Source: Bacillota bacterium (GTDB taxonomy: Bacteria; Bacillota; Clostridia; Tissierellales; Sedimentibacteraceae). From it: a stretch of DNA of 10,367 bases. The stretch covers positions 1 through 10,367 of the forward strand of contig JARBUP010000080.1 in assembly GCA_029239575.1 (NCBI GenBank). The letters run 5' to 3'. Below, piece by piece: positions 1 through 6,684 of the stretch. How positions within the stretch are numbered: the stretch's first letter is position 1; the number at the start of each line of letters is the position of its first letter. The notes beneath the pieces are model-generated. The model was given only the letters and a program-made list of their open reading frames with translations, searched no databases and was not told where the DNA came from. The translations under genes were made by a program, and so were the position numbers.

Positions 1-4
1 TTTT

Positions 5-2188
5 TTAAAGGATGTTTTTGAGGTAGTGGCCTCTTGTAAAGTTGTTTTCACGAAGTACGTTTGACGTTTGTACTCCGTTAATTTCACAATACAATGCATC
101 TATTATATCTTCTATATCTTCTTCCCATTTAGTATCTACAAAATAATAATCTATATTGCTTCTTACAAAATCATCTGTTTTTCCTATCAAAGTAAGAGGT
201 ACACTATTATAAATATGGGATAATCTATTTTCTCTTTCAATATTAAAGTGAACGCCTTTTCTATCTTTTAATGAAATTTTACTTCTATATTCACATTTAT
301 TACAATCTATTTGATTTTTACAATTTTTTAATACGGACATAGGACAGTTTTTCATAACCATCATTTGAACATATGCATGGGATACTATTTCTGATTTAAT
401 ATCTACATTTGCCGTTACACTTTGTATATCTCTTATATTTGCTTCAACTGAAAATGTAAAACCTTCTGCTCCCTGCTCTTTTAATAATTCAGCAGTAAAT
501 GTATTTATTAAATTGAAAAATGAGCCACAATGTATTTTCAATTTGCTTTTTTGCTTGAAAAAGTTAAAACTACCAACATTGTTTACACAAACTCCGTCAA
601 ATAATTTATCATATGTTTTCATATTTTTTTCAAACGATGAATATTGAGCTTTTGAAACTATATTTGGAATATATAAATATTTTTCCACATTATCATTAAT
701 ATTATTTAAACATTCAAAATCTAAATCATATGGTACATAAACTCTTTTGATTTTTACTGGATCAATTAATTCTACATCCTCAACTGAATTTATTTTTAAA
801 CTTAAGGATGGTTTAACACCTGATTTTTTATATTCAAAATTAAATAAAGCATTTTGAGAAAATTCATCCAAATCAGGTCTTGAGTATATGTACGCACCTA
901 ATTCATATAATTGTTCAGTAGCGTCACGTCTTATTTGATTTAATGTACTTTTTCTAATGAATACACCTTCATCTTTTTGAATGCTTAATTTTTTTAATTT
1001 ATATATAGTGCTTCCTAATTTACTTATTTGTTCTGTTATAATTTCATCCGTTGCTGGATTCTTTTCACTTGTTTCACATAGTTCCTTTGATTTAACTACA
1101 ATTTTATTTTTCCCATCAAATGCTGTTAATACAACTGGTTCTCCAACTTTTAGAACTATGTCAAACTCAACATCATTTCTTCTAAACTCTGAAAATTCCT
1201 GTGCTTTATCCTTAACTTCTTCTACAATTTCTCCTATATCTTCACCTTTAACTCCTGAGCTTGTTTTTGCAAACATTTCATCTTCAGGGCTTGGTTTTAA
1301 ATAAGAATTTGTATATCCTCTGCTGAAAGTAGATATAGCTTTATTTTCAAGAGCATTTAAATATCCTTTATTAACATTTTCATAATTATCTATTAAATAT
1401 CTATAATATTCAACAACTGAAGAAGTGTATTCAGGGCCTTTCATTCTTCCTTCAATTTTTACCGCTTTAATTCCTGCGTCTATTAAATCATATATAGTTT
1501 CCCCAGCTTTAAAGTCTTTCATGCTTAATAAAGGAGTTTCTTCAAAATCTCCTATTAAATTCGCCGCTTCTTTATCAAAAAAACTATAATTTAATCTACA
1601 AGGTTGTGCACATTTTCCTCTATTACCGCTTCTACCGCCTAAGAAACTTGACATATAGCATTGACCTGAATAACAAGCACAAAGTGCTCCATGCATAAAT
1701 ACTTCTAAATCAATAGTTGTATTTTTAGTTATTTCTTTAAGCTGTGGTAAAGATAATTCTCTTGCTAATATAACTTTTTTTACTTTGTATTTGTCAAAGA
1801 AATTAACTCCATATTCATCATAAATAGCAGCCTGAGTGCTCATATTAACATCTAAATCTGGAATATATTTTTTAATTAAATATAATAAACCTAAATCCTG
1901 TACTATTACTGCATCCACATCTATTTCATATAAAAATACAGCAAAATTAAGTGCATCCACAATTTCAGCATCTTTTAAAACAGTATTTAATGTTACATAT
2001 ACTTTTACACCTTTGTTATGTGAATATCTTACGATATCCATTAATTCATCATTATCAAAATTTTGTGAATTTTGTCTTGCGTTAAAGCTTTTGCCACCTA
2101 AGTAAACAGAATCTGCTCCTGAGTTTACTGCTGCATAAAATGATTCTATACTTCCTGCTGGTGCTAAAAGTTCTATTGTTTTTTTCAT
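5..2188 (-). CDS. U32-family protein with C-terminal extension (RlhA/YhbU-like, DUF3656-type layout)
   Basis: The 727-residue protein opens with LLAPAGS and AVNSGADSVYLGG, typical of the U32 TIM-barrel. The U32 signature lies at residues 162-181 (E162, F164, G167, C170, G175, C177, S180). C170, C177, C193 and C197 have the spacing C-x6-C-x15-C-x3-C, which resembles the iron-sulfur ligands described for U32 members UbiU/UbiV. A second cluster, C615, C623, C629 and C632, sits before SLKDRKG near the C-terminus. Although called peptidases, characterised U32 proteins mostly act in RNA hydroxylation (RlhA on 23S rRNA, TrhP on tRNA) or ubiquinone synthesis. The long layout with an inserted central domain (about residues 370-500) resembles RlhA-type members, so an RNA-modification role is the best inference. 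The ATG has the ribosome binding site AAAAGGAG five bases upstream. The gene follows the zapA-like gene by 15 bases, so the two are probably co-transcribed. The TAA stop is at 5-7, so any terminator or further operon gene lies outside the window. Confidence 0.9.
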   Translation of the reverse strand: MKKTIELLAPAGSIESFYAAVNSGADSVYLGGKSFNARQNSQNFDNDELMDIVRYSHNKGVKVYVTLNTVLKDAEIVDALNFAVFLYEIDVDAVIVQDLGLLYLIKKYIPDLDVNMSTQAAIYDEYGVNFFDKYKVKKVILARELSLPQLKEITKNTTIDLEVFMHGALCACYSGQCYMSSFLGGRSGNRGKCAQPCRLNYSFFDKEAANLIGDFEETPLLSMKDFKAGETIYDLIDAGIKAVKIEGRMKGPEYTSSVVEYYRYLIDNYENVNKGYLNALENKAISTFSRGYTNSYLKPSPEDEMFAKTSSGVKGEDIGEIVEEVKDKAQEFSEFRRNDVEFDIVLKVGEPVVLTAFDGKNKIVVKSKELCETSEKNPATDEIITEQISKLGSTIYKLKKLSIQKDEGVFIRKSTLNQIRRDATEQLYELGAYIYSRPDLDEFSQNALFNFEYKKSGVKPSLSLKINSVEDVELIDPVKIKRVYVPYDLDFECLNNINDNVEKYLYIPNIVSKAQYSSFEKNMKTYDKLFDGVCVNNVGSFNFFKQKSKLKIHCGSFFNLINTFTAELLKEQGAEGFTFSVEANIRDIQSVTANVDIKSEIVSHAYVQMMVMKNCPMSVLKNCKNQIDCNKCEYRSKISLKDRKGVHFNIERENRLSHIYNSVPLTLIGKTDDFVRSNIDYYFVDTKWEEDIEDIIDALYCEINGVQTSNVLRENNFTRGHYLKNIL

Positions 2189-2203
2189 TATTTCTCCTTT
2201 TGT

Positions 2204-3283
2204 TTATACAGATGATTCTTTTTCTAATAGTTCTTCAAGCTCTCTATTTTCCTTTTTTAGTTTGCTTATTTCAAGTTCATTTTGGAAATTTTCAGCTTCT
2301 TTTCTATTTAGTTTTTCCTGTAATTCATTTATTTTACTTATTAAATTTTCCTTGTCATTATTAATCATTAATAATTCTTCAAGGTATTTTTCTTTTTCTT
2401 CATTTATTTGCTCATATTTTACTTTTAATTCTTCATTATTTCTTTTTAATTCATTTACTACCTTATCTCTTGCATTAACTATTTCATCTTTATCATTTAA
2501 CTTTTGCTGCATTAAAGTAATTTTGTTGTTTAAAGAAGAGATATCTTTTGTTTTAATTTCTAATGCATAGTTTAATTGATTTTTATCTTCATTTAAATTA
2601 TCAATTTTAATTAAGTTATTATCATTGGATTTTTTCAAATCTTTAATATGTTTTTCAAATTGCGTTACTATTTGTTCCTTTTCATTTAATTTTAACTGAA
2701 GTTTTGAAATTCTGCCATTTAAGCTACTTTTTGTGTTGTTCATGAAACTTAATTCTTTAGTGAAATTTTCTCGTTCTTTCATTAAGTTTTCATTTATTTC
2801 ATTAAGCTCTTCGCTTTTATTTTTCAATTCATTAATAAGAATTTCACTTTTTAAAAGCTGATCGTCAAGTTCATTATTTTTTTCTTGTAGTTTAGCTATT
2901 TGTGAGTTTAAATATTCTCTGTCAGTATCTTTTATTAAAAGTTTTTCTTTGTAATTTTCTTTTTCTTGATTTAATAATTCAAATTTAGATAATATTTCGT
3001 CTTTTTCATTTATAGCTTCTTTATTTTTTTCTTTTAAAGTTTGCATTTCGTGATATATTTCTTTTTTAATATCATTTATTTCATCCGTTATTTTAATATA
3101 TTTATCAGTAATAACAAACGAAGAAAGTATTAATTTATCTATTTCGTTAAATCTTTTATTTGAATTTGCAATAATATTTATTTGATCATTTAAAATTGTT
3201 TCTATTTTTTTAACATATGTAGGATTTTCATCAGTTGTAACATTGTATTTTTTTTCGCCAATTATTATTTCTACCTTGTTCAT
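2204..3283 (-). CDS. zapA: ZapA-like cell division protein with a very long repeated coiled coil
   Basis: This 359-residue protein begins with a ZapA-type domain (about residues 1-70: VEIIIGEKKYNV, then a helix ending EIDKLILSSFVITDKY). ZapA is a cytoplasmic protein that binds FtsZ and bundles its filaments at the division site. Ordinary ZapA proteins have roughly 85-140 residues; here about 250 further residues, rich in Lys, Glu, Asn and Leu, form a predicted continuous coiled coil. From about residue 105 to the end this tail is a tandem repeat with an exact 63-residue period, annotated separately. No signal peptide or membrane segment is visible, so it should be cytoplasmic. The ATG is preceded by AAAAGGGGAAGG. 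The gene sits 15 bases upstream of a U32 gene; I recall zapA next to U32 genes in other Clostridia. The ZapA assignment rests on the N-terminal domain only. The function of the tail is unknown; a spacer or cross-linker of FtsZ filaments is a guess. Confidence 0.8.
   Translation of the reverse strand: MNKVEIIIGEKKYNVTTDENPTYVKKIETILNDQINIIANSNKRFNEIDKLILSSFVITDKYIKITDEINDIKKEIYHEMQTLKEKNKEAINEKDEILSKFELLNQEKENYKEKLLIKDTDREYLNSQIAKLQEKNNELDDQLLKSEILINELKNKSEELNEINENLMKERENFTKELSFMNNTKSSLNGRISKLQLKLNEKEQIVTQFEKHIKDLKKSNDNNLIKIDNLNEDKNQLNYALEIKTKDISSLNNKITLMQQKLNDKDEIVNARDKVVNELKRNNEELKVKYEQINEEKEKYLEELLMINNDKENLISKINELQEKLNRKEAENFQNELEISKLKKENRELEELLEKESSV
2207..2911 (-). repeat. Tandem 63-residue (189-bp) coding repeat in the ZapA-like coiled coil
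   Basis: Aligned by eye, the coiled coil contains three full units and one shortened unit: residues 125-187 (2723-2911), 188-250 (2534-2722), 251-313 (2345-2533) and 314-359 (2207-2344). Unit openings match: LNSQIAKLQEK, LNGRISKLQLK, LNNKITLMQQK and LISKINELQEK at residues 125, 188, 251 and 314. Second anchors INELK, IKDLK, VNELK and ISKLK start at 150, 213, 276 and 339. A third anchor, ERENFTKEL, DKNQLNYAL and EKEKYLEEL, starts at 170, 233 and 296, with EKENYKEKL at 107 suggesting a decayed earlier unit. Every step is exactly 63 residues, which is nine heptads, so the coiled-coil phase is kept without stutters. The units have diverged, so this is an old internal duplication. Confidence 0.85.
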
Positions 3284-3537
3284 AACCTTCCCCTTTTCTG
3301 TTGTTTTGATTAAATTTTCCTTACAAGTATATTTAACAGTTTAAAAACTATAATTATTTATAAATTTAAAAATTCAAACAGTAAATTACATTACAATTAT
3401 ACATATTAATATTAAATTAAAACTCTTAAAATATCAATAGCAAATATTGATTTTCTCTATTTTTTTCATAATAACATATACATTTTTGTATTATTTTTTA
3501 AATTCAATAATTTATAAGTCCGTAAATATTTAAGAAT

Positions 3538-3563
3538 AAAAAAATCTGCTTTATAAAGCAGAT
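3538..3563 (-). terminator. Rho-independent terminator of dxs
   Basis: Read on the minus strand, an 8-bp stem with arms ATCTGCTT and AAGCAGAT (3556-3563 and 3544-3551), closed by a TATA loop, is followed directly by a run of T (complement of 3538-3543) and ATTCTTA. It lies about 170 bases beyond the dxs stop codon and in the correct orientation. Three G-C pairs is modest, but the T-tract and lack of any other candidate support it. It should also separate dxs transcription from the zapA-like gene. Confidence 0.7.
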
Positions 3564-3588
3564 ATAGGTCAATGAAAATTTCAAACAG

Positions 3589-3660
3589 TGTCATTTGAAC
3601 GTAGTAAAGAATCTATTAATTATCTAAATACAAGATCCTTCACTTTCGCTCAGGATGACA
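3589..3660. repeat. Small palindromic repeat element in the dxs 3' region
   Basis: Two imperfect inverted arms (3589-3614 and 3633-3660) flank an 18-base loop. Each arm read inward begins TGTCAT and ends in ATCT; the two align over their full length with two one-base gaps and about six mismatches. The right arm is close to half G+C, well above its surroundings. It strongly resembles a family of short dispersed repeats seen between genes in many bacteria (core TGTCAT-CTGAGCGAAG-GAAG-ATCT); that resemblance is from memory, not a search. No clear target-site duplication is visible. Because it lies before the terminator, it is probably transcribed as a hairpin in the dxs message. Confidence 0.7.
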
Positions 3661-3730
3661 AATATAAAATGCTTTATTATCAAGATAAATATGCTTATAC
3701 ATGCAGATTTTAAATAAATTATAAAAATAA

Positions 3731-5590
3731 TTAATTAAAAAACTTATTGATTATTTCTTCAGATATACTTTCTGCATCCAATTTATTTTGTTTTAACAAC
3801 TCATCAACAGAACCATGTGTTATAAATTCATCAGGCAGAGTTTTACACAACGTTTTTATATTATCAGGAAGAATTGAATTGATTTTCAAAACAATAGAAC
3901 CATCTTTAACAGTTTCATCTATTATTAAAACTTTTTTAGTTTTATTAGCTGATTTTAAAATAATATTCTTGTCCAAAGGTTTTAAAAATCTTAAATTTAT
4001 TATTTCTGCATCAACATTATGACTTTTCAAAATATTTCTTACGTCCACAGCTGTTTTTACCATTTTACCATGAGCTACAATTGTTATGTCCATTCCTTCT
4101 TCAACAACTGTGCCGTTTCCAAGTTCTACTTTAACATAGCTATTATTTATATTTGATTTAGAATTTCCTCTTGGATATCTAATCGCAATGGGTCCATCAT
4201 ATTCATTTACAGCAAACTCAAGCATGGATTTTAATTCTATATAATCAGCAGGTGCTAAAACCGTCATATTTGGTATTTGACATAAAAATGCTGAATCAAA
4301 AATACCTTGATGAGTTTCCCCATCATTTCCCACTAATCCAGCTCTGTCCACTGCTAAAACAACATGAAGATTTTGCAATGCAACATCATGAATCACTTGA
4401 TCATATGCTCTTTGCAAAAATGAAGAATATAATGCTACAACAGGTACTATACCATTTGCAGCTAAACCTGCAGCCATAGTCACTGCATGCTGTTCTGCAA
4501 TTCCTATATCAAATAATCTATTTGGATATTGTTTTGAAAATTCTGTTAAACCAGTTCCATCAGTCATAGCTGCAGTAATAGCTACAACTGATTCATTTTT
4601 TTCTGCTATTTCACAAAGTTTTTCTCCAAAAACATCTGAATAAGATGAAACAGAAGAATTACTTAATGCAACACCCGTTTCTATATTAAATGCAGAAACT
4701 CCGTGATATATATTTGGCATTTCTTCTGCAAATTTATAGCCTTTTCCTTTAATTGTTTTTACATGAATTAAAAGAGGTCCTTTAATATTTTTTGCTTTAT
4801 TAAATGCATCCAAAAGCTCTGGTATATTGTGACCATCTAAAGGACCCATATATGTAAATCCAAGTTCTTCAAACATCATACCAGGAACAACCATTTGTTT
4901 AATTCCATTTTTTGCTCTTCTTAAAAATGCTTTAAGGTTTTTACCGTGGTTGGGCAACTTATCCAACAACTTTTCAACATCTTTTTTAGTAGACAAATAT
5001 TTAGGCTCAGTTCTTAATTTACTTAAATAAGAAGACATGCCTCCAACATTTTCAGAAATTGACATTTCATTATCATTTAATATAACTATTAACTTAGTAT
5101 TGCTTCTTCCTGCATCATTTAATGCTTCAAAAGCCATACCCCCAGTTAAAGCTCCATCTCCTATTACAGCAACAACTTCATAATTTTCTTTTTTTAAATC
5201 CCTTGCTCTTGCAATACCTATAGCTGCTGAAATTGAAGTACTGCTATGACCTGTATCAAATACATCATATATGCTTTCAGCTCTTTTAGGAAAACCACTT
5301 AAGCCATTTAATTGCCTTAAAGTATGCATTTGATGCTTTCTACCTGTTAAAATTTTATGAATATATGATTGATGTCCCACATCCCATATTATTTTGTCTT
5401 CAGGCAAATTAAGACCATAATGAAGAGCAACAGTTAAATCAACAACTCCAAGATTTGAAGCTATATGACCACCTGTTGCAGAAACACTTTTTATTATAAA
5501 ATCTCTTAGTTCTTGACTAAGATAATTTAATTCATTTATTTTTAATTTTTTTAAGTCTTGTGGAAAATCTATATTGTCTAAATAATTCAT
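3731..5590 (-). CDS. dxs: 1-deoxy-D-xylulose-5-phosphate synthase
   Basis: The enzyme condenses pyruvate with glyceraldehyde 3-phosphate, releasing CO2, to give 1-deoxy-D-xylulose 5-phosphate, the first step of the MEP isoprenoid pathway and a precursor for thiamine and pyridoxal. The 619-residue length is normal. Visible motifs are GGHIASNLGVVDLTVALHY with His42 (counterpart of E. coli His49), the thiamine diphosphate motif beginning GDGALTGG at 144 and closing with N172, DGH at 252-254, the catalytic Glu366 in GIAEQHAV (E. coli Glu370), DRAGLVGNDGETHQG (415-429) and the C-terminal transketolase domain with IRYPRG. The ATG follows GAGAGGA at normal spacing. The gene appears monocistronic, with its own consensus promoter (5666-5694) and terminator (3538-3563). 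It is divergent from the PPDK regulator gene and shares with it a spacer containing a candidate operator. Confidence 0.98.
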   Translation of the reverse strand: MNYLDNIDFPQDLKKLKINELNYLSQELRDFIIKSVSATGGHIASNLGVVDLTVALHYGLNLPEDKIIWDVGHQSYIHKILTGRKHQMHTLRQLNGLSGFPKRAESIYDVFDTGHSSTSISAAIGIARARDLKKENYEVVAVIGDGALTGGMAFEALNDAGRSNTKLIVILNDNEMSISENVGGMSSYLSKLRTEPKYLSTKKDVEKLLDKLPNHGKNLKAFLRRAKNGIKQMVVPGMMFEELGFTYMGPLDGHNIPELLDAFNKAKNIKGPLLIHVKTIKGKGYKFAEEMPNIYHGVSAFNIETGVALSNSSVSSYSDVFGEKLCEIAEKNESVVAITAAMTDGTGLTEFSKQYPNRLFDIGIAEQHAVTMAAGLAANGIVPVVALYSSFLQRAYDQVIHDVALQNLHVVLAVDRAGLVGNDGETHQGIFDSAFLCQIPNMTVLAPADYIELKSMLEFAVNEYDGPIAIRYPRGNSKSNINNSYVKVELGNGTVVEEGMDITIVAHGKMVKTAVDVRNILKSHNVDAEIINLRFLKPLDKNIILKSANKTKKVLIIDETVKDGSIVLKINSILPDNIKTLCKTLPDEFITHGSVDELLKQNKLDAESISEEIINKFFN

Positions 5591-5646
5591 GTATTCCTCT
5601 CAAGTTAAAGTTAATAAAATATATATTATATAATCAACTTATTTTA

Positions 5647-5675
5647 TTGACTAATATCTTTAGTAATTATATATT
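5647..5675 (+). promoter_or_regulatory. Possible upstream promoter for yqfL-ppdK
   Basis: TTGACT (5647-5652), a 17-base spacer and TATATT (5670-5675) each match the sigma-A consensus at five of six positions on the plus strand. The -10 box overlaps the -10 of the dxs promoter on the other strand, so the two could not easily fire together. Transcripts from here would run through the palindrome at 5717-5737. The very AT-rich background makes chance matches common. Confidence 0.35.
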
Positions 5676-5694
5676 GTTTATATAAAGATGTCAA
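5666..5694 (-). promoter_or_regulatory. dxs promoter, perfect sigma-A consensus
   Basis: On the minus strand TTGACA (complement of 5689-5694) and TATAAT (complement of 5666-5671) are separated by exactly 17 bases, a perfect match to the housekeeping consensus. Transcription should start near 5659, giving a leader of roughly 70 bases before the dxs ATG. The palindrome at 5717-5737 lies 22 bases upstream of the -35 box, where a bound protein could also affect dxs. A second minus-strand pair, TAGTCA (5648-5653) and TATAAT (5625-5630), also has a 17-base spacer but a poorer -35 box. Confidence 0.8.
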
Positions 5695-5716
5695 AATTAT
5701 ATTTTTTATTTTAAAT

Positions 5717-5737
5717 TAAAAAGTACTGTACTTTTTA
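5717..5737. promoter_or_regulatory. Candidate operator: near-perfect palindrome at the yqfL -35 position
   Basis: Two perfectly complementary 10-base arms, TAAAAAGTAC and GTACTTTTTA, flank a single T at 5727. The symmetric, gap-of-one layout is typical of the binding site of a dimeric repressor or activator. It overlaps the place where the -35 box of the promoter with the TATAAT at 5748-5753 should lie, so binding would block or recruit polymerase there. The regulator is not identifiable from this window. In Bacillus the yqfL gene is linked to the CBS-domain regulator CcpN, so a CcpN-type protein is one candidate by inference only. Confidence 0.6.
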
Positions 5738-5753
5738 TTATTTATGTTATAAT
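5724..5753 (+). promoter_or_regulatory. Main promoter of yqfL-ppdK (extended -10)
   Basis: TATAAT (5748-5753) is preceded by TG at 5745-5746, giving an extended -10 element, TGTTATAAT. No good -35 box exists at the proper spacing (the region reads TACTGT inside the palindrome), which an extended -10 can compensate for, or which suggests dependence on an activator. Initiation should be near 5760, about 48 bases before the yqfL start codon. Confidence 0.6.
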
Positions 5754-5767
5754 ATATAAATTATAAC
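5746..5767. promoter_or_regulatory. Second inverted repeat over the yqfL -10 box and start site
   Basis: GTTATAAT (5746-5753) and ATTATAAC (5760-5767) are perfect 8-base inverted arms around the six bases ATATAA. The left arm contains the -10 box and the right arm covers the expected transcription start. It could be a second regulator site or a small hairpin at the very start of the message. Because it is almost wholly A and T, chance cannot be excluded. Confidence 0.35.
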
Positions 5768-5807
5768 ACCGATATAAGTTACACTAAATAAATTATGAGG
5801 TGATTAA

Positions 5808-6623
5808 TTGACTGAAAAAATAAATATTTACGTTTTGTCCGATTCAATAGGAGAAACTGCTGAACTTCTTGCAAAAGCTTCAAGTATTCAGTTTGATCCT
5901 GAATTAATTGGAAGAATACACAGATATTCTTATGTGTCTGAAAAATATCAGCTCGATGAAATAGTAGAAGATGCATCATTTCATAAAAGCATGATAATTT
6001 TTACTTTAGTTAAAACAGAAATGCGTGAATATCTTTCTCATCAAGCAGCATTAAAAAATATTAAAGCAATCGATGCTTTAGGTCCTATTATAAAGGAACT
6101 TAAAGTTTTAACAAATTCAAAACCTAAAAGAGAAATTGGTTTAAACAGAAAAATGAATGAAGAATATTTCGAAAAAGTTGAAGCCATAGAATTTGCTGTT
6201 AAATATGATGATGGAAAAGACCCAAGGGGTATTTTAAAAGCTGATATAGTTTTAGTAGGAATTTCAAGAACTTCTAAAACACCACTAAGCATGTATCTTG
6301 CATACAAAAACATTAAAGTTTGCAATATACCATTAGTACCTGAAGTAGATGTTCCTAAAGAATTATTTGAAATTTCTCCAAGAAAAATCATAGGTCTAAC
6401 AAATGACCCGGACAAACTTAATTCTATCAGAACAGAAAGATTAAAAGATATGGGTATGAAAACATCTTCTACATATGCTGACATGCATAGAATTTTAGCA
6501 GAGTTAGAATATGCTCATAAACTTTTTCACAAACTAAGATGTCCTGTTATTAATGTATCTGCTAAAGCAATTGAAGAAACAGCAAGTATAATTTCATCTA
6601 TAATATCTAAAAATGAACATTAA
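5808..6623 (+). CDS. yqfL: PPDK regulatory protein, bifunctional kinase/phosphorylase (DUF299)
   Basis: Members of this family control pyruvate phosphate dikinase or PEP synthase. They inactivate the enzyme by ADP-dependent phosphorylation of an active-site threonine and restore it by phosphate-dependent dephosphorylation. The 271-residue length is normal. Visible motifs are the N-terminal SDSIGETAE (11-19), YDDGKDPRG (133-141, usually HDDG), the ADP-binding P-loop GISRTSKTP (151-159) followed by LSMYLAYK, and the C-terminal SAKAIEETAS. Translation starts at TTG (5808), supported by GAGGTGA at 5797-5803 and by the match of MTEKINIYVLSDSIGETAE to the normal start of the family. The next gene, 61 bases downstream with no terminator between, is ppdK, whose Thr453 is the expected target. 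That pairing indicates a PPDK rather than PEP synthase regulator. The rarer TTG start may keep the regulator below its substrate enzyme in amount (inference). Confidence 0.95.
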   Translation: MTEKINIYVLSDSIGETAELLAKASSIQFDPELIGRIHRYSYVSEKYQLDEIVEDASFHKSMIIFTLVKTEMREYLSHQAALKNIKAIDALGPIIKELKVLTNSKPKREIGLNRKMNEEYFEKVEAIEFAVKYDDGKDPRGILKADIVLVGISRTSKTPLSMYLAYKNIKVCNIPLVPEVDVPKELFEISPRKIIGLTNDPDKLNSIRTERLKDMGMKTSSTYADMHRILAELEYAHKLFHKLRCPVINVSAKAIEETASIISSIISKNEH

Positions 6624-6630
6624 TAATTTA

Positions 6631-6661
6631 TTAATAAGTATGCAAATTTAAAAAATATAAT
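6631..6661 (+). promoter_or_regulatory. Weak possible internal promoter for ppdK
   Basis: The gap between yqfL and ppdK contains a perfect TATAAT (6656-6661), placed to start transcription just before the ppdK ribosome binding site. The only -35-like sequence, TTAATA (6631-6636), is poor and 19 bases away. Extra transcription of ppdK over its regulator would make sense, but AT-rich chance is equally plausible. Confidence 0.2.
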
Positions 6662-6684
6662 ACGAAATTCAATTGGAGGATATA

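Larger units (their letters stand above)
3284..3730. other. 447-bp intergenic region between zapA-like gene and dxs
   Basis: No convincing gene is visible here. Both flanking genes read on the minus strand. From right to left the region holds the dxs 3' untranslated stretch, a palindromic repeat (3589-3660), the probable dxs terminator (3538-3563) and then about 250 bases that must carry the promoter of the zapA-like gene. In that last part I see only a minus-strand TATAAT (3396-3401) without a good -35 box, and a weak 7-bp inverted repeat, ATCAATA/TATTGAT (3433-3439 and 3445-3451). Neither is strong enough to call alone in sequence this rich in A and T. Confidence 0.7.
5591..5807. other. Divergent regulatory spacer between dxs and yqfL
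   Basis: This 217-base spacer has no gene but is dense in regulatory signals: the dxs promoter on the minus strand, one good and one possible promoter for yqfL on the plus strand, and two palindromes (5717-5737 and 5746-5767). The individual sites are given separately. Confidence 0.8.

Noticed and set aside
981..2570. Several plus-strand open frames opposite the U32 and ZapA-like genes
   Set aside because: They are hydrophobic, Ser/Phe/Leu-rich mirror images of Lys/Glu-rich coding DNA, with no family resemblance.
3433..3451. ATCAATA/TATTGAT inverted repeat upstream of the zapA-like gene
   Set aside because: Seven-base arms, nearly all A and T, with no promoter boxes in fixed relation; expected by chance in this composition.
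5625..5653. Alternative dxs promoter TAGTCA-17-TATAAT on the minus strand
   Set aside because: The pair just upstream (5666-5694) is a perfect consensus at both boxes, so this one is at most a secondary start.
5717..5737. The GTAC palindrome as a transcription terminator
   Set aside because: With a realistic loop the stem has only one G-C pair, and both neighbouring genes start here rather than end.
5779..6484. Open frames on the minus strand opposite yqfL
   Set aside because: They lie antisense to a clearly recognised conserved gene, have low-complexity or compositionally odd products and lack ribosome binding sites.
6673..6684. Earlier in-frame TTG start for ppdK adding four residues
   Set aside because: The TTG abuts the GGAGGA ribosome binding site itself. 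The ATG at 6685 is correctly spaced and puts Thr453, His455, Arg561 and Cys831 at the known numbering.
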